DNA from: Belnapia arida
GTDB taxonomy: Bacteria > Pseudomonadota > Alphaproteobacteria > Acetobacterales > Acetobacteraceae
Assembly: GCF_016773205.1 (NCBI RefSeq)
Contig: NZ_JAETWB010000012.1
Location: forward strand, 62,001 to 126,000
DNA length: 64,000 nucleotides
Direction of reading: 5' to 3'
The notes beneath the pieces were generated by a model. The model had not been told where the DNA came from. It ran no database searches and saw only the letters and a program-made list of their open reading frames with translations. Positions 9,412-18,773 of this stretch are shown here, one piece after another. How positions within the stretch are numbered: the first letter of the stretch is position 1; each line of letters opens with the position of its first letter. A program made the translations under genes and the position numbers.

Positions 9412-10017
9412 ATGTCGAGCAGCAGCCTTCAACGGCCCGAAAACGCTCATCCCATCGCCAACCTGCCGCTCTTCTTCCGCCGGTGGATGGCGGACCCTTT
9501 GCAGATGGGATCCATCGTCCCATCCTCGCGCACCTTGTCGAGCCGCATCGCCAATCTCGCTGTGGCAGACGGCGATGGCGTCGTGCTCGAAATCGGCGCC
9601 GGCACCGGCGTCATCTCCCGCGCGATGCTCGACGCAGGCATTGCCCCGGAGCGTCTCGTATTGGTGGAAATCGTCCCCGACATGGCCGACCATCTGCGCG
9701 AGAGCCTGCCGGGCACGACCGTGCTCTGCGCCGACGCCTTCGCCCTGCCGCAACATCTGCCGGAGCGTTTCGTCGGCCGCGTCAGCAGCGTGATCTGCGG
9801 CATTCCGCTGGTGCTGCTGCCGATCGAGCGCCAGCGCCTCTTCGTCGAAGGCGTTGAGCGCGTCGCCCCCGGCCTTGGCTTCCTGCTCTACACTTACTGC
9901 ATCACCTCGCCTCTGCCCTACCGCAAGCTCGGACTTTCGGCCAAGCGCGAGACCTGGACTCCGAGGAACTTCCCCCCTGCCAGCGTCTGGCGCTACCGCC
10001 CGCTGCAACGGGGTTGA
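9412..10017 (+). CDS. SAM-dependent phospholipid methyltransferase-like protein (PmtA type)
   Basis: A 201-residue class I methyltransferase with motif I VLEIGAGTGVISRAM. Its overall pattern (F-F-R-x-W-x-x-P-x-x-x-G-S-I-x-P-S-S near the N-terminus) matches PmtA-like phosphatidylethanolamine N-methyltransferases, which make phosphatidylcholine. The ATG at 9412 has AGAGGACAGAG before it and removes 19 unlikely residues from the longer frame. It follows the glycosyltransferase after 28 bp. Related proteins are also annotated as rRNA adenine methyltransferase-like, so the lipid substrate is inferred from the motif and from context. Confidence 0.8.
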   Translation: MSSSSLQRPENAHPIANLPLFFRRWMADPLQMGSIVPSSRTLSSRIANLAVADGDGVVLEIGAGTGVISRAMLDAGIAPERLVLVEIVPDMADHLRESLPGTTVLCADAFALPQHLPERFVGRVSSVICGIPLVLLPIERQRLFVEGVERVAPGLGFLLYTYCITSPLPYRKLGLSAKRETWTPRNFPPASVWRYRPLQRG

Positions 10018-10088
10018 CACGGAACTGCCAAGCCGGCGCAACACGCGCCGGCTAGGAGCGCCCCCGGATCGACAAGGGGGATGCCCGC

Positions 10089-11438
10089 ATGCGCCGACTG
10101 CTACTCGCCACCACCGCACTGCTGCTGGCCGGTCCAGCCTTGGCCCAACCCCGCTTCGAGGCGAACCTGGCCGGCCATGCCGTCCTGCCCGCCTTCACCA
10201 TGGCGCTGCCGCCCGCCGACGCACCGCGCGATGCGCTGATCTCCGGCAAGTTCACGGGCCCGGGCAATACCCGCACCGACCAGCCCGGCAGCATTGCCGG
10301 CACCACCGGCCCCGTACCCGCCGGGCGGCCGACCGGCATCAGCCTCCCCTTCATCGGCCAGCCGATCCAGGGACTCTCAGGTATCAAGCCGGCCGCCGGT
10401 CACCCCGGCGCCTACTGGGTGCTGAGCGACAACGGCTTCGGCAACAAGCGCAACAGCCCTGACGCGATGCTGATGCTCCACCGCATCCGCCCGGACTGGC
10501 GGGCCGGCCAGGTCACAGTTGAGCAGACCATCTTCCTCTCCGACCCTGATCGCCGTGTCCCCTTCCGCATCGCCTACGAGGGCACGGAGCGCCGCTACCT
10601 GACCGGCGGTGACTTCGACATCGAGAGCATCCAGCCCACAGGTGACGGTTTCTGGCTGGGCGACGAATTCGGCCCCTTCCTCGTCAAGGTCGACCTCGAA
10701 GGCTGCGTCCAGCAAGTGGTGGAAACGGTAATCGACGGCCGCCCGATCCGCAGCCCCGACAACCCTGCCCTCCAGGTCCCCGCCACCGCCTTCGAGTCCC
10801 AGCGCAGCGGCGGCTTCGAGGGCATGGCCCAGAGCCCCGATGGCAGCCGCCTCTATGCCCTGCTGGAAAAGCCCCTGCTGACGAACGGCCAACCCGAGGG
10901 CCGCTTCCTCCGCATTGCCGAATTCGACACTGCGCGCAGCGCCTGGACCGGCCGCGTGCTGCGCTACCGCATAGAGGAGGGCACCACCGCCATCGGCGAC
11001 TTCAACATGATCGATGACCGACGCGCCCTCATCATCGAGCGCGACGACGGAGAAGGCGACCCGTCGCTTGCCTGCGCCGCCGGCGCCAACCCGCCCGGCT
11101 GCTTCGCCACCCCGGCGCGGCTGAAACGCATCTACATCCTCGATCTCGGCGAAGTCGACGAGCAAGGCTTCGTGAAGAAGCTCGGCTATATCGACCTGAT
11201 GGCGATCCGCGACCCGGAAGGCGTCGCCCGTACCCAAGGAGACCGCGGGCCGAACGAGCCACGCGACCGCTTCACCTTCCCCTTCTTCACCATCGAGAAC
11301 GTCGCAGTGGTGGATGGCGAGCACATCATCGTCGGCAATGACAACAACCTGCCCTTCAGCGCGGGCCGCCATCTGACCCGCGCCGACGACAACGAGATGA
11401 TTTTGCTCCGCGTGCCTGAACTGCTGCGGGCCCGCTGA
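10089..11438 (+). CDS. Exported esterase-like activity of phytase family protein
   Basis: A 449-residue protein with a clear Sec signal peptide (MRRLLLATTALLLAGPALAQ), hence periplasmic. The body matches the phytase-like esterase family: ISLPFIGQPIQGLSG, YWVLSDNGFG, the segment FDIESIQPTGDGFWLGDEFGP and a late IVGNDNNLPF. Such proteins form a beta-propeller and are thought to be phosphoesterases. It stands alone, with its stop codon directly against that of the convergent kdpC. The substrate is unknown. Confidence 0.85.
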   Translation: MRRLLLATTALLLAGPALAQPRFEANLAGHAVLPAFTMALPPADAPRDALISGKFTGPGNTRTDQPGSIAGTTGPVPAGRPTGISLPFIGQPIQGLSGIKPAAGHPGAYWVLSDNGFGNKRNSPDAMLMLHRIRPDWRAGQVTVEQTIFLSDPDRRVPFRIAYEGTERRYLTGGDFDIESIQPTGDGFWLGDEFGPFLVKVDLEGCVQQVVETVIDGRPIRSPDNPALQVPATAFESQRSGGFEGMAQSPDGSRLYALLEKPLLTNGQPEGRFLRIAEFDTARSAWTGRVLRYRIEEGTTAIGDFNMIDDRRALIIERDDGEGDPSLACAAGANPPGCFATPARLKRIYILDLGEVDEQGFVKKLGYIDLMAIRDPEGVARTQGDRGPNEPRDRFTFPFFTIENVAVVDGEHIIVGNDNNLPFSAGRHLTRADDNEMILLRVPELLRAR

Positions 11439-12026
11439 TCAGCGCAGCCCGTCTAGCGCGAGGTTCAGCCTCAGCACATTGACCCGCGGCTCACCGAACA
11501 GACCCCACTCCCGGCCTTCGGTGTGCCGCGCCACCAGCGCCCTCACTCGCTCCGACGCCAGACCACGAGCCGCAGCGACGCGCTCCACCTGCCGCGCCGC
11601 ATTCTCGGGGCTGACATGCGGATCGAGCCCGGAGGCCGAGGCCGTCACCGCATCCGCCGGCACCGGCCAGCGCCCTTCCGCCGCCACGCGTTCCTTCAGC
11701 GTCTGCAGCAGCGCCGCGCTTGTAGGCGCCGCCTGCGACCCCGCCGAAGCGGCTGCATTGTAAGGCGCCGCCCGCGTGCTCCCCGGCTTCTCCGAATCCG
11801 CCTCGGTCGTCGCCGAAGGCCGCGGATGGAAGTACCGCTCGCTCGTGAAGCCCTGCCCGATCAGCGAGGAGCCGATCACCGTTCCCTCCCGCTCCACCAG
11901 GCTGCCATTAGCCTGCGCAGGGAAGGCAAGCTGCGCCACTCCGGTGAAGCCCAGCGGCAAGGCTAAACCGCATAGCAAGGTCGACAATCCGACTACCGCC
12001 AAGGCCGGGCGCATATTTGCATTCAT
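11439..12026 (-). CDS. kdpC: K+-transporting ATPase subunit C
   Basis: KdpC is the single-span periplasmic subunit that stabilises the KdpFABC high-affinity potassium pump. The 195-residue protein has one N-terminal membrane helix ([20 protein letters not shown]), then [28 protein letters not shown] and the C-terminal [14 protein letters not shown], all typical. The ATG at 12026 is used; the frame extends further but overlaps kdpB. It is the last gene of the operon and overlaps nothing else. Confidence 0.95.
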   Translation of the reverse strand: MNANMRPALAVVGLSTLLCGLALPLGFTGVAQLAFPAQANGSLVEREGTVIGSSLIGQGFTSERYFHPRPSATTEADSEKPGSTRAAPYNAAASAGSQAAPTSAALLQTLKERVAAEGRWPVPADAVTASASGLDPHVSPENAARQVERVAAARGLASERVRALVARHTEGREWGLFGEPRVNVLRLNLALDGLR

Positions 12027-12027
12027 T

Positions 12028-14091
12028 TCAGGCCATCCCGAACAAGGTGAGGAGAAGGTCGATGAGCTTGATCCCGACGAAGGGCACGACAATGCCCCCT
12101 AACCCATAGATCAGCAGGTTCCGCCGCAGCAGCGCCGCCGCACCGACCGGCGCATAGGCCACGCCGCGCAGCGCCAGCGGCACCAGCGCCACGATGATCA
12201 GCGCGTTGAAGATCACCGCCGAGAGAATCGCACTCTCCGGCGAGGCCAGCCGCATCACGTTGAAGACCCCAAGCTCCGGATAGCTGACGACGAAAATGGC
12301 TGGCAGGATGGCGAAATACTTCGCCACGTCATTGGCGATGGAGAAGGTGGTCAGCGCTCCACGGGTGATGAGCAGCTGCTTGCCGATCTCCACCACCTCG
12401 ATCAGCTTGGTGGGATCGCTGTCGAGATCGACCATGTTGCCCGCCTCACGTGCCGCTTGGGTGCCGGTCTGCATGGCGAGCCCGACATCCGCTTGGGCGA
12501 GGGCCGGCGCGTCGTTGGTGCCGTCCCCAGCCATGGCAACCAGGCGCCCCTCGCCCTGCGCTTTGCGGATATAGCCGAGCTTCTGCTCTGGCGTGGCCTC
12601 CGCCAGGAAGTCGTCCACCCCTGCCTCCGCCGCGATCGCCGCCGCCGTCAGCCGGTTGTCGCCGGTGACCATCACCGTGCGGATGCCCATCCGCCTGAGC
12701 TCGGCAAAACGCTCGCGGATGCCCGGCTTGACGATGTCCTTCAGTTCGATAGCACCGAGCACCACGCCATCCCGCCCGACCGCGAGCGGCGTTCCGCCCT
12801 GCCGCGCGATCCGCTCCACCGCCTCCGCCAGCGCCGGCGGAATGGCGATACCAAGGCTCCGTGCGAGGCTGTCGACCGCACCCTTCCGGTACTGCCCATC
12901 CATCAGGTCGAGCCCCGAAAGCCGCGTCTGCGCAGTGAATGGCACGACCTTCGCCCCCGCCGGCAGCGCTGGCGCGACGACGCCATGGCGTTCGCGCGCG
13001 AAGGTGAGGATGGACCGTCCCTCCGGCGTCTCGTCGCCGAGGCTCGCCAGCACCGCCGCCTCCGCCAGCTCCCGCTCGGCGATGCCAGGCGCCGGCACGA
13101 ACCCCGCCGCCTGCCGGTTGCCGAAAGTGATGGTGCCCGTCTTGTCTAGCAGCAACACATCGACGTCGCCCGCGGCCTCGACGGCGCGCCCACTGGTCGC
13201 CAACACGTTGAACCGCACCAGCCGATCCATCCCGGCAATGCCGATGGCCGAGAGCAGCCCGCCGATCGTCGTCGGAATCAGCGTCACCAGCAGCGCTGCC
13301 AGCACCGGCACCGAAGGGGGCCTACCGTTCCAGCTCGCCAACCCAACCAGCGAAGCGACGGCGATCAGGAAGATGATCGTCATGCCCGCCAGCAGTATGT
13401 CGAGCGCGACCTCGTTCGGCGTCTTCTGCCGTGCCGCGCCCTCGATTAGCGTAATCATCCGGTCGAGGAAGGTGCTCCCCGGCGCCGCCGTGATTCGAAC
13501 GACGAGCCAATCGGAGACAACGAGCGTCCCCCCCGTGACCGCGCTCCGGTCACCGCCCGACTCACGGATCACCGGCGCGCTCTCGCCCGTCACCGCCGCC
13601 TCGTTGACCGAGGCAATGCCCTCGACGATCTCGCCATCGGAGGGGATGATGTCACCCGCCTCGACCAGCACGAGGTCGCCGACCTTCAGTTCCGTCGCAC
13701 CACGGGGCTGCCAGAGTGTCCGGTCGTCCAGCCGCAGCAGCAGCTTGGCCCGCGCATCGCCCCGCGCGCGCCGCAGGCTCTCCGCCTGCGCCCGCCCCCG
13801 GCCTTCGGCAACCGCTTCGGCGAAGGTTGCGAAGACGACGGTGAGCCAGAGCCACGCCGCGATCCCCGCCTGGAAGGCGAAGCCCTGCCCGCGCGCCGCA
13901 CCCAGCCCCGTCAGCAGCGTGACGAGGATGGCGACCACCTCGGTGACGAAGATCACCGGGTTGCGCACCAGCTTCGCTGGGTTGAGCTTCAGCAACGCAT
14001 TGAGCGCAGCGCGGCCGAGGAGCGCGCGGTCGGTGAAGGCCACGCCGCGCACCCGGCGCGCAGCCTTCCCCATCGGCATCATGGTATCCAT
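12028..14091 (-). CDS. kdpB: K+-transporting ATPase ATP-binding subunit B
   Basis: KdpB is the P-type ATPase that powers the pump. The 687-residue protein has the phosphorylation motif DKTGTIT with catalytic D316, the actuator motif TGESAPV, the nucleotide-binding domain after it, and [10 protein letters not shown] in the hinge. Several membrane helices flank these. The ATG at 14091 is chosen: it lies just after the kdpA stop, has GAAGG upstream, and avoids a long overlap. Spacing to kdpA and kdpC is only a few bases, so this is one transcript. Confidence 0.96.
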   Translation of the reverse strand: MDTMMPMGKAARRVRGVAFTDRALLGRAALNALLKLNPAKLVRNPVIFVTEVVAILVTLLTGLGAARGQGFAFQAGIAAWLWLTVVFATFAEAVAEGRGRAQAESLRRARGDARAKLLLRLDDRTLWQPRGATELKVGDLVLVEAGDIIPSDGEIVEGIASVNEAAVTGESAPVIRESGGDRSAVTGGTLVVSDWLVVRITAAPGSTFLDRMITLIEGAARQKTPNEVALDILLAGMTIIFLIAVASLVGLASWNGRPPSVPVLAALLVTLIPTTIGGLLSAIGIAGMDRLVRFNVLATSGRAVEAAGDVDVLLLDKTGTITFGNRQAAGFVPAPGIAERELAEAAVLASLGDETPEGRSILTFARERHGVVAPALPAGAKVVPFTAQTRLSGLDLMDGQYRKGAVDSLARSLGIAIPPALAEAVERIARQGGTPLAVGRDGVVLGAIELKDIVKPGIRERFAELRRMGIRTVMVTGDNRLTAAAIAAEAGVDDFLAEATPEQKLGYIRKAQGEGRLVAMAGDGTNDAPALAQADVGLAMQTGTQAAREAGNMVDLDSDPTKLIEVVEIGKQLLITRGALTTFSIANDVAKYFAILPAIFVVSYPELGVFNVMRLASPESAILSAVIFNALIIVALVPLALRGVAYAPVGAAALLRRNLLIYGLGGIVVPFVGIKLIDLLLTLFGMA

Positions 14092-14104
14092 TGGCTCTGT
14101 GCCT

Positions 14105-15802
14105 TCAGAAGGTCTTGCCGGCCAGCAGCGAGACATGCTCGGCCAGCGGCCCAAGGGCGAGGGCCGGCATGAACTGCAGCCCCCCGAGGATCAGGATCAC
14201 GCCGGCCAGCAGTCCGGCGAAGAGCGGCCCATGCGTCGGGAAGCTGCCTGCGCTCCCTACGGCACGCGGTTTCGCAGCGAGTGAGCCGGCAATCGCCATG
14301 ACCGGCACCGCATAGGCGAAGCGGCCCAGCATCATGGCGATGCCGAGCGTCACATTCATCCAGGGTGTATCCGCGGTGACGCCGCCGAAGGCCGAGCCGT
14401 TGTTGCCCGCCGCCGAGCTGTAGGCATAGAGCATCTCGCTCAGCCCATGCGGCCCCGCCGCCGGGATGGAGGCGACGGCCGCCGGCAGCACCAGCGCCAC
14501 CGCGGTGAAGCCGAGGATCACCGCTGGCAGCACCAGCACGGCGAGCATGGCAAGCTTCACCTCCCGCGCCTGCACCTTCTTGCCGAGGTACTCTGGCGTC
14601 CGCCCCACCATCAATCCGGCGACGAAGACAGCGAGCAGCGCGAAGACCAGCATGCCGTAGAGGCCTGAGCCGACGCCGCCCGGCAACACCTCGCCGAGTT
14701 GGATCAGGAAGAGCGGCACCAACCCGCCGAGCGGCGTGAAGCTGTCGAACATCGCATTCACCGCGCCACAGGAGGCGCCGGTGGTGGTGGCGGTGAAGAG
14801 CGCGACCAAAGCCTGCCCGAAGCGCAGCTCCTTCCCCTCCATGTTGCCTTGCACCGCATCGATCCCGAGGGCGAGATGCAGCGGGTTGCCCCCCGTCTCG
14901 CTCGCATAGACTGCCCACGTTCCGGCCAGCACATAGGCAAGCATCACCAGCAACAGCGCCCGCCCCTGGCGTATGTCGCCGACGATAGCGCCGAAGGTCA
15001 GCGCCAGGCCGAAGGGGATCACCTGCTGCGACCAGATCTGCAGGGCGGTGGCGAGCGCCGTCGGTCCCTCGAAGGGATGCGCCGCGTTCACGTTGAAGAA
15101 CCCACCGCCATTCGTCCCGAGATGTTTGATGGCGATTTGGAAGGCCGCCGGCCCCAGCGGGACCACCTGCCGCACGCCCTCCAACGTCGTCGCTTCTGCA
15201 TAGGGTGCCAGCGTCTGCGGCATCCCCATGGCGACGAAGGCGAGGCCCACGAGCAGGCTGAGCGGGATGAGCACATAAAGCGTCACTCGCACCAGGTCAG
15301 CCCAGAAATTCCCCAGATCTTTCACCCCACCCCGGGCGAAGGCACGGGAGACGGCGAGTGCCAGCGCCATCCCCGTCGCGGCCGAGAGGAAATTCTGTAC
15401 CGTCAGCCCTGCCATCTGCGAGAGGTAACTGAGGGCCGCTTCGCCGCCATAGGCCTGCCAGTTGGTGTTGGTGACGAAGGACACCGCCGTGTTGAAGGCG
15501 AGCCATGGCGTCAACCCGTCGAAGCCCTGTGGGTTGAGGGGCAAGCCCCCCTGCCCCCGCAGAAGCGCATAAAGCAGCAGGAACCCTGCCGCGTTTGTCG
15601 CCAGCATCGCCAGCGTATAGCCGCGCCAGCCCTGCCCCTGCCGCGGATCGATGCCAGCCGCCGCATAGAAGGCGCGCTCCACCGGCGCGAGGAAGGTGAC
15701 GTGCCCTGCCGCCACCGCTGCCATGTAGCGCCCGAGCGGAATCGCCGCCGCGACCACGCAAGCGAGCACGAGCGCGATCTGCGCCCAGCCAATCAGCGTC
15801 AT
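14105..15802 (-). CDS. kdpA: K+-transporting ATPase potassium-binding subunit A
   Basis: KdpA forms the potassium channel-like path of the pump. The 565-residue polytopic protein shows the selectivity-filter-like regions of the family: [33 protein letters not shown] and [13 protein letters not shown]. The start at 15802 is four bases after the kdpF stop; a longer frame would run through kdpF. Length is normal for the family (about 560). Confidence 0.96.
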   Translation of the reverse strand: MTLIGWAQIALVLACVVAAAIPLGRYMAAVAAGHVTFLAPVERAFYAAAGIDPRQGQGWRGYTLAMLATNAAGFLLLYALLRGQGGLPLNPQGFDGLTPWLAFNTAVSFVTNTNWQAYGGEAALSYLSQMAGLTVQNFLSAATGMALALAVSRAFARGGVKDLGNFWADLVRVTLYVLIPLSLLVGLAFVAMGMPQTLAPYAEATTLEGVRQVVPLGPAAFQIAIKHLGTNGGGFFNVNAAHPFEGPTALATALQIWSQQVIPFGLALTFGAIVGDIRQGRALLLVMLAYVLAGTWAVYASETGGNPLHLALGIDAVQGNMEGKELRFGQALVALFTATTTGASCGAVNAMFDSFTPLGGLVPLFLIQLGEVLPGGVGSGLYGMLVFALLAVFVAGLMVGRTPEYLGKKVQAREVKLAMLAVLVLPAVILGFTAVALVLPAAVASIPAAGPHGLSEMLYAYSSAAGNNGSAFGGVTADTPWMNVTLGIAMMLGRFAYAVPVMAIAGSLAAKPRAVGSAGSFPTHGPLFAGLLAGVILILGGLQFMPALALGPLAEHVSLLAGKTF

Positions 15803-15806
15803 GGGA

Positions 15807-15893
15807 TCAAAGGTCCTCAGGCCGCAGCAGGGCCAGAAGGAGGTAGAGCAGCAGCCCGGTCGTAACCGTGCCGCCGAGGACAAGCTCCATCAT
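15807..15893 (-). CDS. kdpF: KdpF small membrane subunit
   Basis: A 28-residue peptide reading [20 protein letters not shown] and then ending ALLRPEDL. It is one transmembrane helix followed by LRPE, the typical KdpF pattern. KdpF stabilises the Kdp complex in the lipid bilayer. It lies exactly between the leader peptide and kdpA on the same strand, as in other kdpFABC operons. It is too short for most gene finders. Confidence 0.9.
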   Translation of the reverse strand: MMELVLGGTVTTGLLLYLLLALLRPEDL

Positions 15894-15898
15894 GGCCG

Positions 15899-15982
15899 CT
15901 ACACGCGCTCGCAAGCCGTGGCATAGGCCGCGAGCAAGGCGAAAAGGCCCAATCCGAGAGCCAGCAATACGAGATCAAGCAT
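15899..15982 (-). CDS. 27-residue membrane peptide leading the kdp operon
   Basis: A small frame of 27 residues, MLDLVLLALGLGLFALLAAY plus ATACERV, with GGAGCG four bases before its ATG. It is one hydrophobic helix, and its beginning (MLDLVL) resembles a KdpF N-terminus. It ends five bases before the kdpF start, so the two are adjacent small membrane genes on one transcript. Its function is unknown: an extra pump subunit, a diverged kdpF duplicate or a leader peptide are all possible. Good initiation signals and its position support it being real. Confidence 0.7.
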   Translation of the reverse strand: MLDLVLLALGLGLFALLAAYATACERV

Positions 15983-16124
15983 GGGTCGCTCCGTGCCGGG
16001 ATAAAGGGTCCGGTCCGGGCGGGAGACTGCGCGCCGAGGAGCGCAAGCCTCCATGTGAGAAAAAGCGGGCCCGTATAAAGGCCGCGTAAATGAGCGGGGC
16101 GCCGCCGCCCTCATGCTCCCCCTG

Positions 16125-16155
16125 CCAAGGGCCGATAAGCCTCTGGAGCCCTTGG
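16125..16155 (-). terminator. Hairpin downstream of the 16157-16516 gene
   Basis: CCAAGGGC at 16125-16132 pairs perfectly with GCCCTTGG at 16148-16155, around a 15-base loop. It begins one base after the stop codon of the minus-strand hypothetical gene and precedes the kdp leader by about 140 bp. No clear T-run follows. A similar core, GCCAAGGGCCGA, recurs downstream of livF near 21.43 kb. Confidence 0.55.
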
Positions 16156-16156
16156 G

Positions 16157-16516
16157 CTAGGCGCCGCGCTTGGCGCCGCGCCAGGGAGCACGGGGCCGGC
16201 TTGCACGGCGCACCACCTGTGCGCCGCCACGTCCGGCAGCCGTCTCGCCGGCCAATTCCAGCGTCACCTCGGCCTCCGCCGCAGCCGCCTGCTGGCTCGT
16301 CTCGTCTGAACGCGGCGTGCCGCCTTCGATCAGCAGCGCCACCGCGCCATGCGTCTCCTTCACCGCCTCATCCTGGCGGATGGCGACGTGCGGCCTCCCG
16401 TCGATGGTGAAGATACGGCGTTGCATGGTCAGCCGCGCGACCTGCTCCTCGGTCGCCGGCAGGAAGGTGCAGCCACGGGCCCGCGCCGCGGCGATCTGCT
16501 CGGAAGTCAGTTCCAT
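16157..16516 (-). CDS. Hypothetical protein, 119 residues
   Basis: I do not recognise a family. The protein begins MELTSEQIAAARARGCTFLP and has a compact N-terminal part (about 1-65) with regular charged and hydrophobic spacing. An alanine/glutamate-rich middle and a basic C-terminal tail (RRASRPRAPWRGAKRGA) follow. The tail suggests nucleic-acid or membrane-surface contact, but that is speculation. It lies upstream of the kdp operon on the same strand, with a hairpin just after it. Codon use matches the surrounding backbone. Confidence 0.6.
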   Translation of the reverse strand: MELTSEQIAAARARGCTFLPATEEQVARLTMQRRIFTIDGRPHVAIRQDEAVKETHGAVALLIEGGTPRSDETSQQAAAAEAEVTLELAGETAAGRGGAQVVRRASRPRAPWRGAKRGA

Positions 16517-16699
16517 GTGCCGTCCTTAGAGCAAAGCAGGCATTCGTGGAATCACCCCCATGCCGATTTCCGAATGGCACCAAAATAGTTCCATCCCGGC
16601 GGAAGCCGTCTTTTCCGTTGCGGGAAAGCACAAGGTGCTTGGCCACCAGCCGGATCCTGTCATCCTCCTTGCCAGGTTGGGCGCAAGCGCGAATGGTGC

Positions 16700-16894
16700 A
16701 TGATCGAGACAGCAACCCCGCCCTGCCGCCCGAGCGAGGCCGGGTGGCGGATCAGGCTGGTGCAGGCGGCCGGCAAGGTTACCGGCAAGCCGCATATCCT
16801 GATGCTGTTCGGCCAACTTCCGCGGTCCTACCAAGTGGAGGCCGCAGAGCGGGTGCGCCAAGCCGTTCCTATCTTCCTCGCTGCCGCCGCCTGA
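16700..16894 (+). CDS. Possible small protein, 64 residues
   Basis: A short frame with backbone-like third-position GC ends eleven bases before the next gene, so the two could be co-transcribed. The product has a mixed composition with a hydrophobic stretch (PHILMLFGQL) and an alanine-rich end. There is no recognisable domain and only a weak ribosome site. The rest of the 388-bp gap (16517-16904) shows nothing else. This call may be wrong. Confidence 0.35.
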   Translation: MIETATPPCRPSEAGWRIRLVQAAGKVTGKPHILMLFGQLPRSYQVEAAERVRQAVPIFLAAAA

Positions 16895-16904
16895 CGGAGC
16901 AATC

Positions 16905-17852
16905 ATGAACCGCCGCACCCTACTCGCCACCGCCCTGCTGGCGCCCGCTCTCGCCCGCGCCGAGGGCCGGACCCTCCGCGTCGTCAACGCTTACAGCGCC
17001 GGCGGCACGGCTGATGTCGTCTGTCGCATCCTCTGCGCCGCGCTCGGCCCGCGTCTCGGCCTCTCGGTTGTGGTAGAGAACCGTCCTGGCGCCGCCGGCA
17101 CCATCGCCGCCCAGGTCGTCGCCCGCGCCGCAGCCGACAGCACCACCCTGCTCTACGACGCGACGGCGCATTCGGTGAACCCGGCGCTCTTCGGCCCCCG
17201 CCTGCCCTATGATACGCGACGGGACCTGCTGCCGGTCTTCCTCGCCATGGTCACGCCGAACACGCTGATGGCGACCAACGCCTTCCCTGTCCAGACCGTG
17301 CCCGAACTTATCGCCCTGGCCAAATCCCGGCCTGCCGAAATCGCCTGCGCGACCACGGGCATCGGTACCGCCCAGCATGTCTCGCTCGAGCTGCTGAACC
17401 ACATGGCCGGTATCGGGATCGCCCATGTCGCCTACCGCGAGATGGCCAGTGCCCGAAACGACCTCACCGCCGGCCGCATCCCGCTCCAGTTCAGCAACGT
17501 GCCGAACACCCTGCCGCTGCTGCAATCTGGCCAGGTGCGCTGCATTGCCCTGACCGGCCCGGCCCCGCTCGACATCCTTCCCGGCGTGCCTGTCTTTGCC
17601 GACACGCTTTCGGGCTACGAGACCTGGGAGTGGAACGGCTTCTTCGCTCCTGCCAACACGCCGTCGGGCCTCATCAGGGACTATAATGCTGCCCTGAACG
17701 CCGTCATCGCCGAGCCGCCGGTGTTGGAGCGCCTCACCGGGCTCGGGGCCCTCACCCGAGCCAATACAGCGGAGGAGTTCAATACCTTTCGTGAGCAGCA
17801 AATCACCTTCTTTGCAGGGATGGTGAAGACAGCGAATATCCGCATCGATTAG
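16905..17852 (+). CDS. Bug/TctC-family tripartite tricarboxylate receptor
   Basis: A 315-residue periplasmic binding protein of the Bug family. Its signal peptide MNRRTLLATALLAPALARAE is short and twin-arginine-free. The fold markers are VVNAYSAGGTADVVCRIL, VVVENRPGAAGTIAAQVVA and the ligand loop TTGIGTAQHVSLELL near residue 150. GGAG stands seven bases before the ATG. No TctA/TctB membrane genes are nearby, as is common for orphan Bug receptors, so it may act in sensing or with a distant transporter. The ligand is unknown. Confidence 0.9.
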   Translation: MNRRTLLATALLAPALARAEGRTLRVVNAYSAGGTADVVCRILCAALGPRLGLSVVVENRPGAAGTIAAQVVARAAADSTTLLYDATAHSVNPALFGPRLPYDTRRDLLPVFLAMVTPNTLMATNAFPVQTVPELIALAKSRPAEIACATTGIGTAQHVSLELLNHMAGIGIAHVAYREMASARNDLTAGRIPLQFSNVPNTLPLLQSGQVRCIALTGPAPLDILPGVPVFADTLSGYETWEWNGFFAPANTPSGLIRDYNAALNAVIAEPPVLERLTGLGALTRANTAEEFNTFREQQITFFAGMVKTANIRID

Positions 17853-17879
17853 CCGCTCCCGCTGGTAGACTGCGGGCCC

Positions 17880-18773
17880 ATGCCCCTCGTCATCTGCCTT
17901 GGCCATCTCGTCGCCGATCACAGCTTCTGGGTGGAGGATGTTCCCCAGCCCCCGGCGAAGCAGGTCGCCCGGCGCTACAGCCTCGGCGTCGGCGGGCTCG
18001 CCGCCAATGCCGCCATCGCCGTGGCCCGTCTTAAAGGCCAGGTCCGCTTCTGGGGCCGCGTCGGCGACGACCGCAACGGCGCACCGCTGGCCGAGGAGCT
18101 GGCCGGCTTCGGGGTCGATACGGGCGCCGTCCGCATCATTCCGGGTGCCCGCACCCCCGTCTCCGCCGTGCTGCTGGACCCGGTCGGTGAGCGGGTGGTC
18201 ATCGCCTTCCGTGGCGAGGGGCTCGACCTCGATCCGAGCATCCTGCCGATGGAGACCCTCGCCGAGGCGGGCGCCCTGCTCTGCGACCCGCGCTGGCCCC
18301 GCGCCGCCGAGGCCGCCCTCCGCGCCGCCCGCCGCCTTGGCATCCCGAGTGTGCTCGACGCAGAGAAGAGCGAAGCCCGCCTCCTTGCCACCCTGGTCCC
18401 GCTGGTCGACCACGCGATCTTCTCGCAACCCGGCCTGCAAATCTTCGCCCCAGGCGTGACGGCCACCGAGGGCCTGCGCCGTGCGCTCGCTTCCGGCGCC
18501 AGGCTCGCCGCCGTCACCCGCGGCGAGCACGGCACGCTTTGGCTGGCAGAGGGGATGGAGTCCCCGATGGAAACTCCCGCCTTCCCGGTCGAGGCGACCA
18601 ATACCGCCGGCGCCGGCGATGTCTTCCATGGCGCCTATGCGCTGGCCCTCGCCGAAGCCATGTCTTTGCCGGATGCCATGCGCTTCGCCTCCGCCGCCGG
18701 GGCGCTGCGCGCCCGGGACGGTGAGACGCCCGACCGTGCCGCAGTGGAGGCGCTGCTACTCAGTCGAGGTTGA
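17880..18773 (+). CDS. PfkB-family carbohydrate kinase
   Basis: A 297-residue ribokinase-like sugar kinase. The N-terminal substrate motif is GVGGLAANAAIAVARL (about residues 36-51), and the C-terminal ATP/anion-hole signature is NTAGAGDVFHGAYALALAE, with the catalytic aspartate in GAGD. It follows the Bug receptor by 27 bp and may be in its transcript. Its last 14 bp overlap the convergent receptor gene. It resembles 6-deoxy-6-sulfofructose or ketohexokinase-like PfkB members, but the sugar cannot be named. Confidence 0.88.
   Translation: MPLVICLGHLVADHSFWVEDVPQPPAKQVARRYSLGVGGLAANAAIAVARLKGQVRFWGRVGDDRNGAPLAEELAGFGVDTGAVRIIPGARTPVSAVLLDPVGERVVIAFRGEGLDLDPSILPMETLAEAGALLCDPRWPRAAEAALRAARRLGIPSVLDAEKSEARLLATLVPLVDHAIFSQPGLQIFAPGVTATEGLRRALASGARLAAVTRGEHGTLWLAEGMESPMETPAFPVEATNTAGAGDVFHGAYALALAEAMSLPDAMRFASAAGALRARDGETPDRAAVEALLLSRG

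Noticed and set aside
12047-12092. Longer kdpC start upstream of 12026
   Set aside because: The extra residues are serine-rich, overlap the kdpB end and are not part of KdpC proteins.
16920-18629. 569-residue open frame on the minus strand
   Set aside because: It lies wholly opposite the Bug receptor and PfkB kinase genes, has no domain and has repetitive G/R/A/E-rich content typical of antisense frames in GC-rich DNA.
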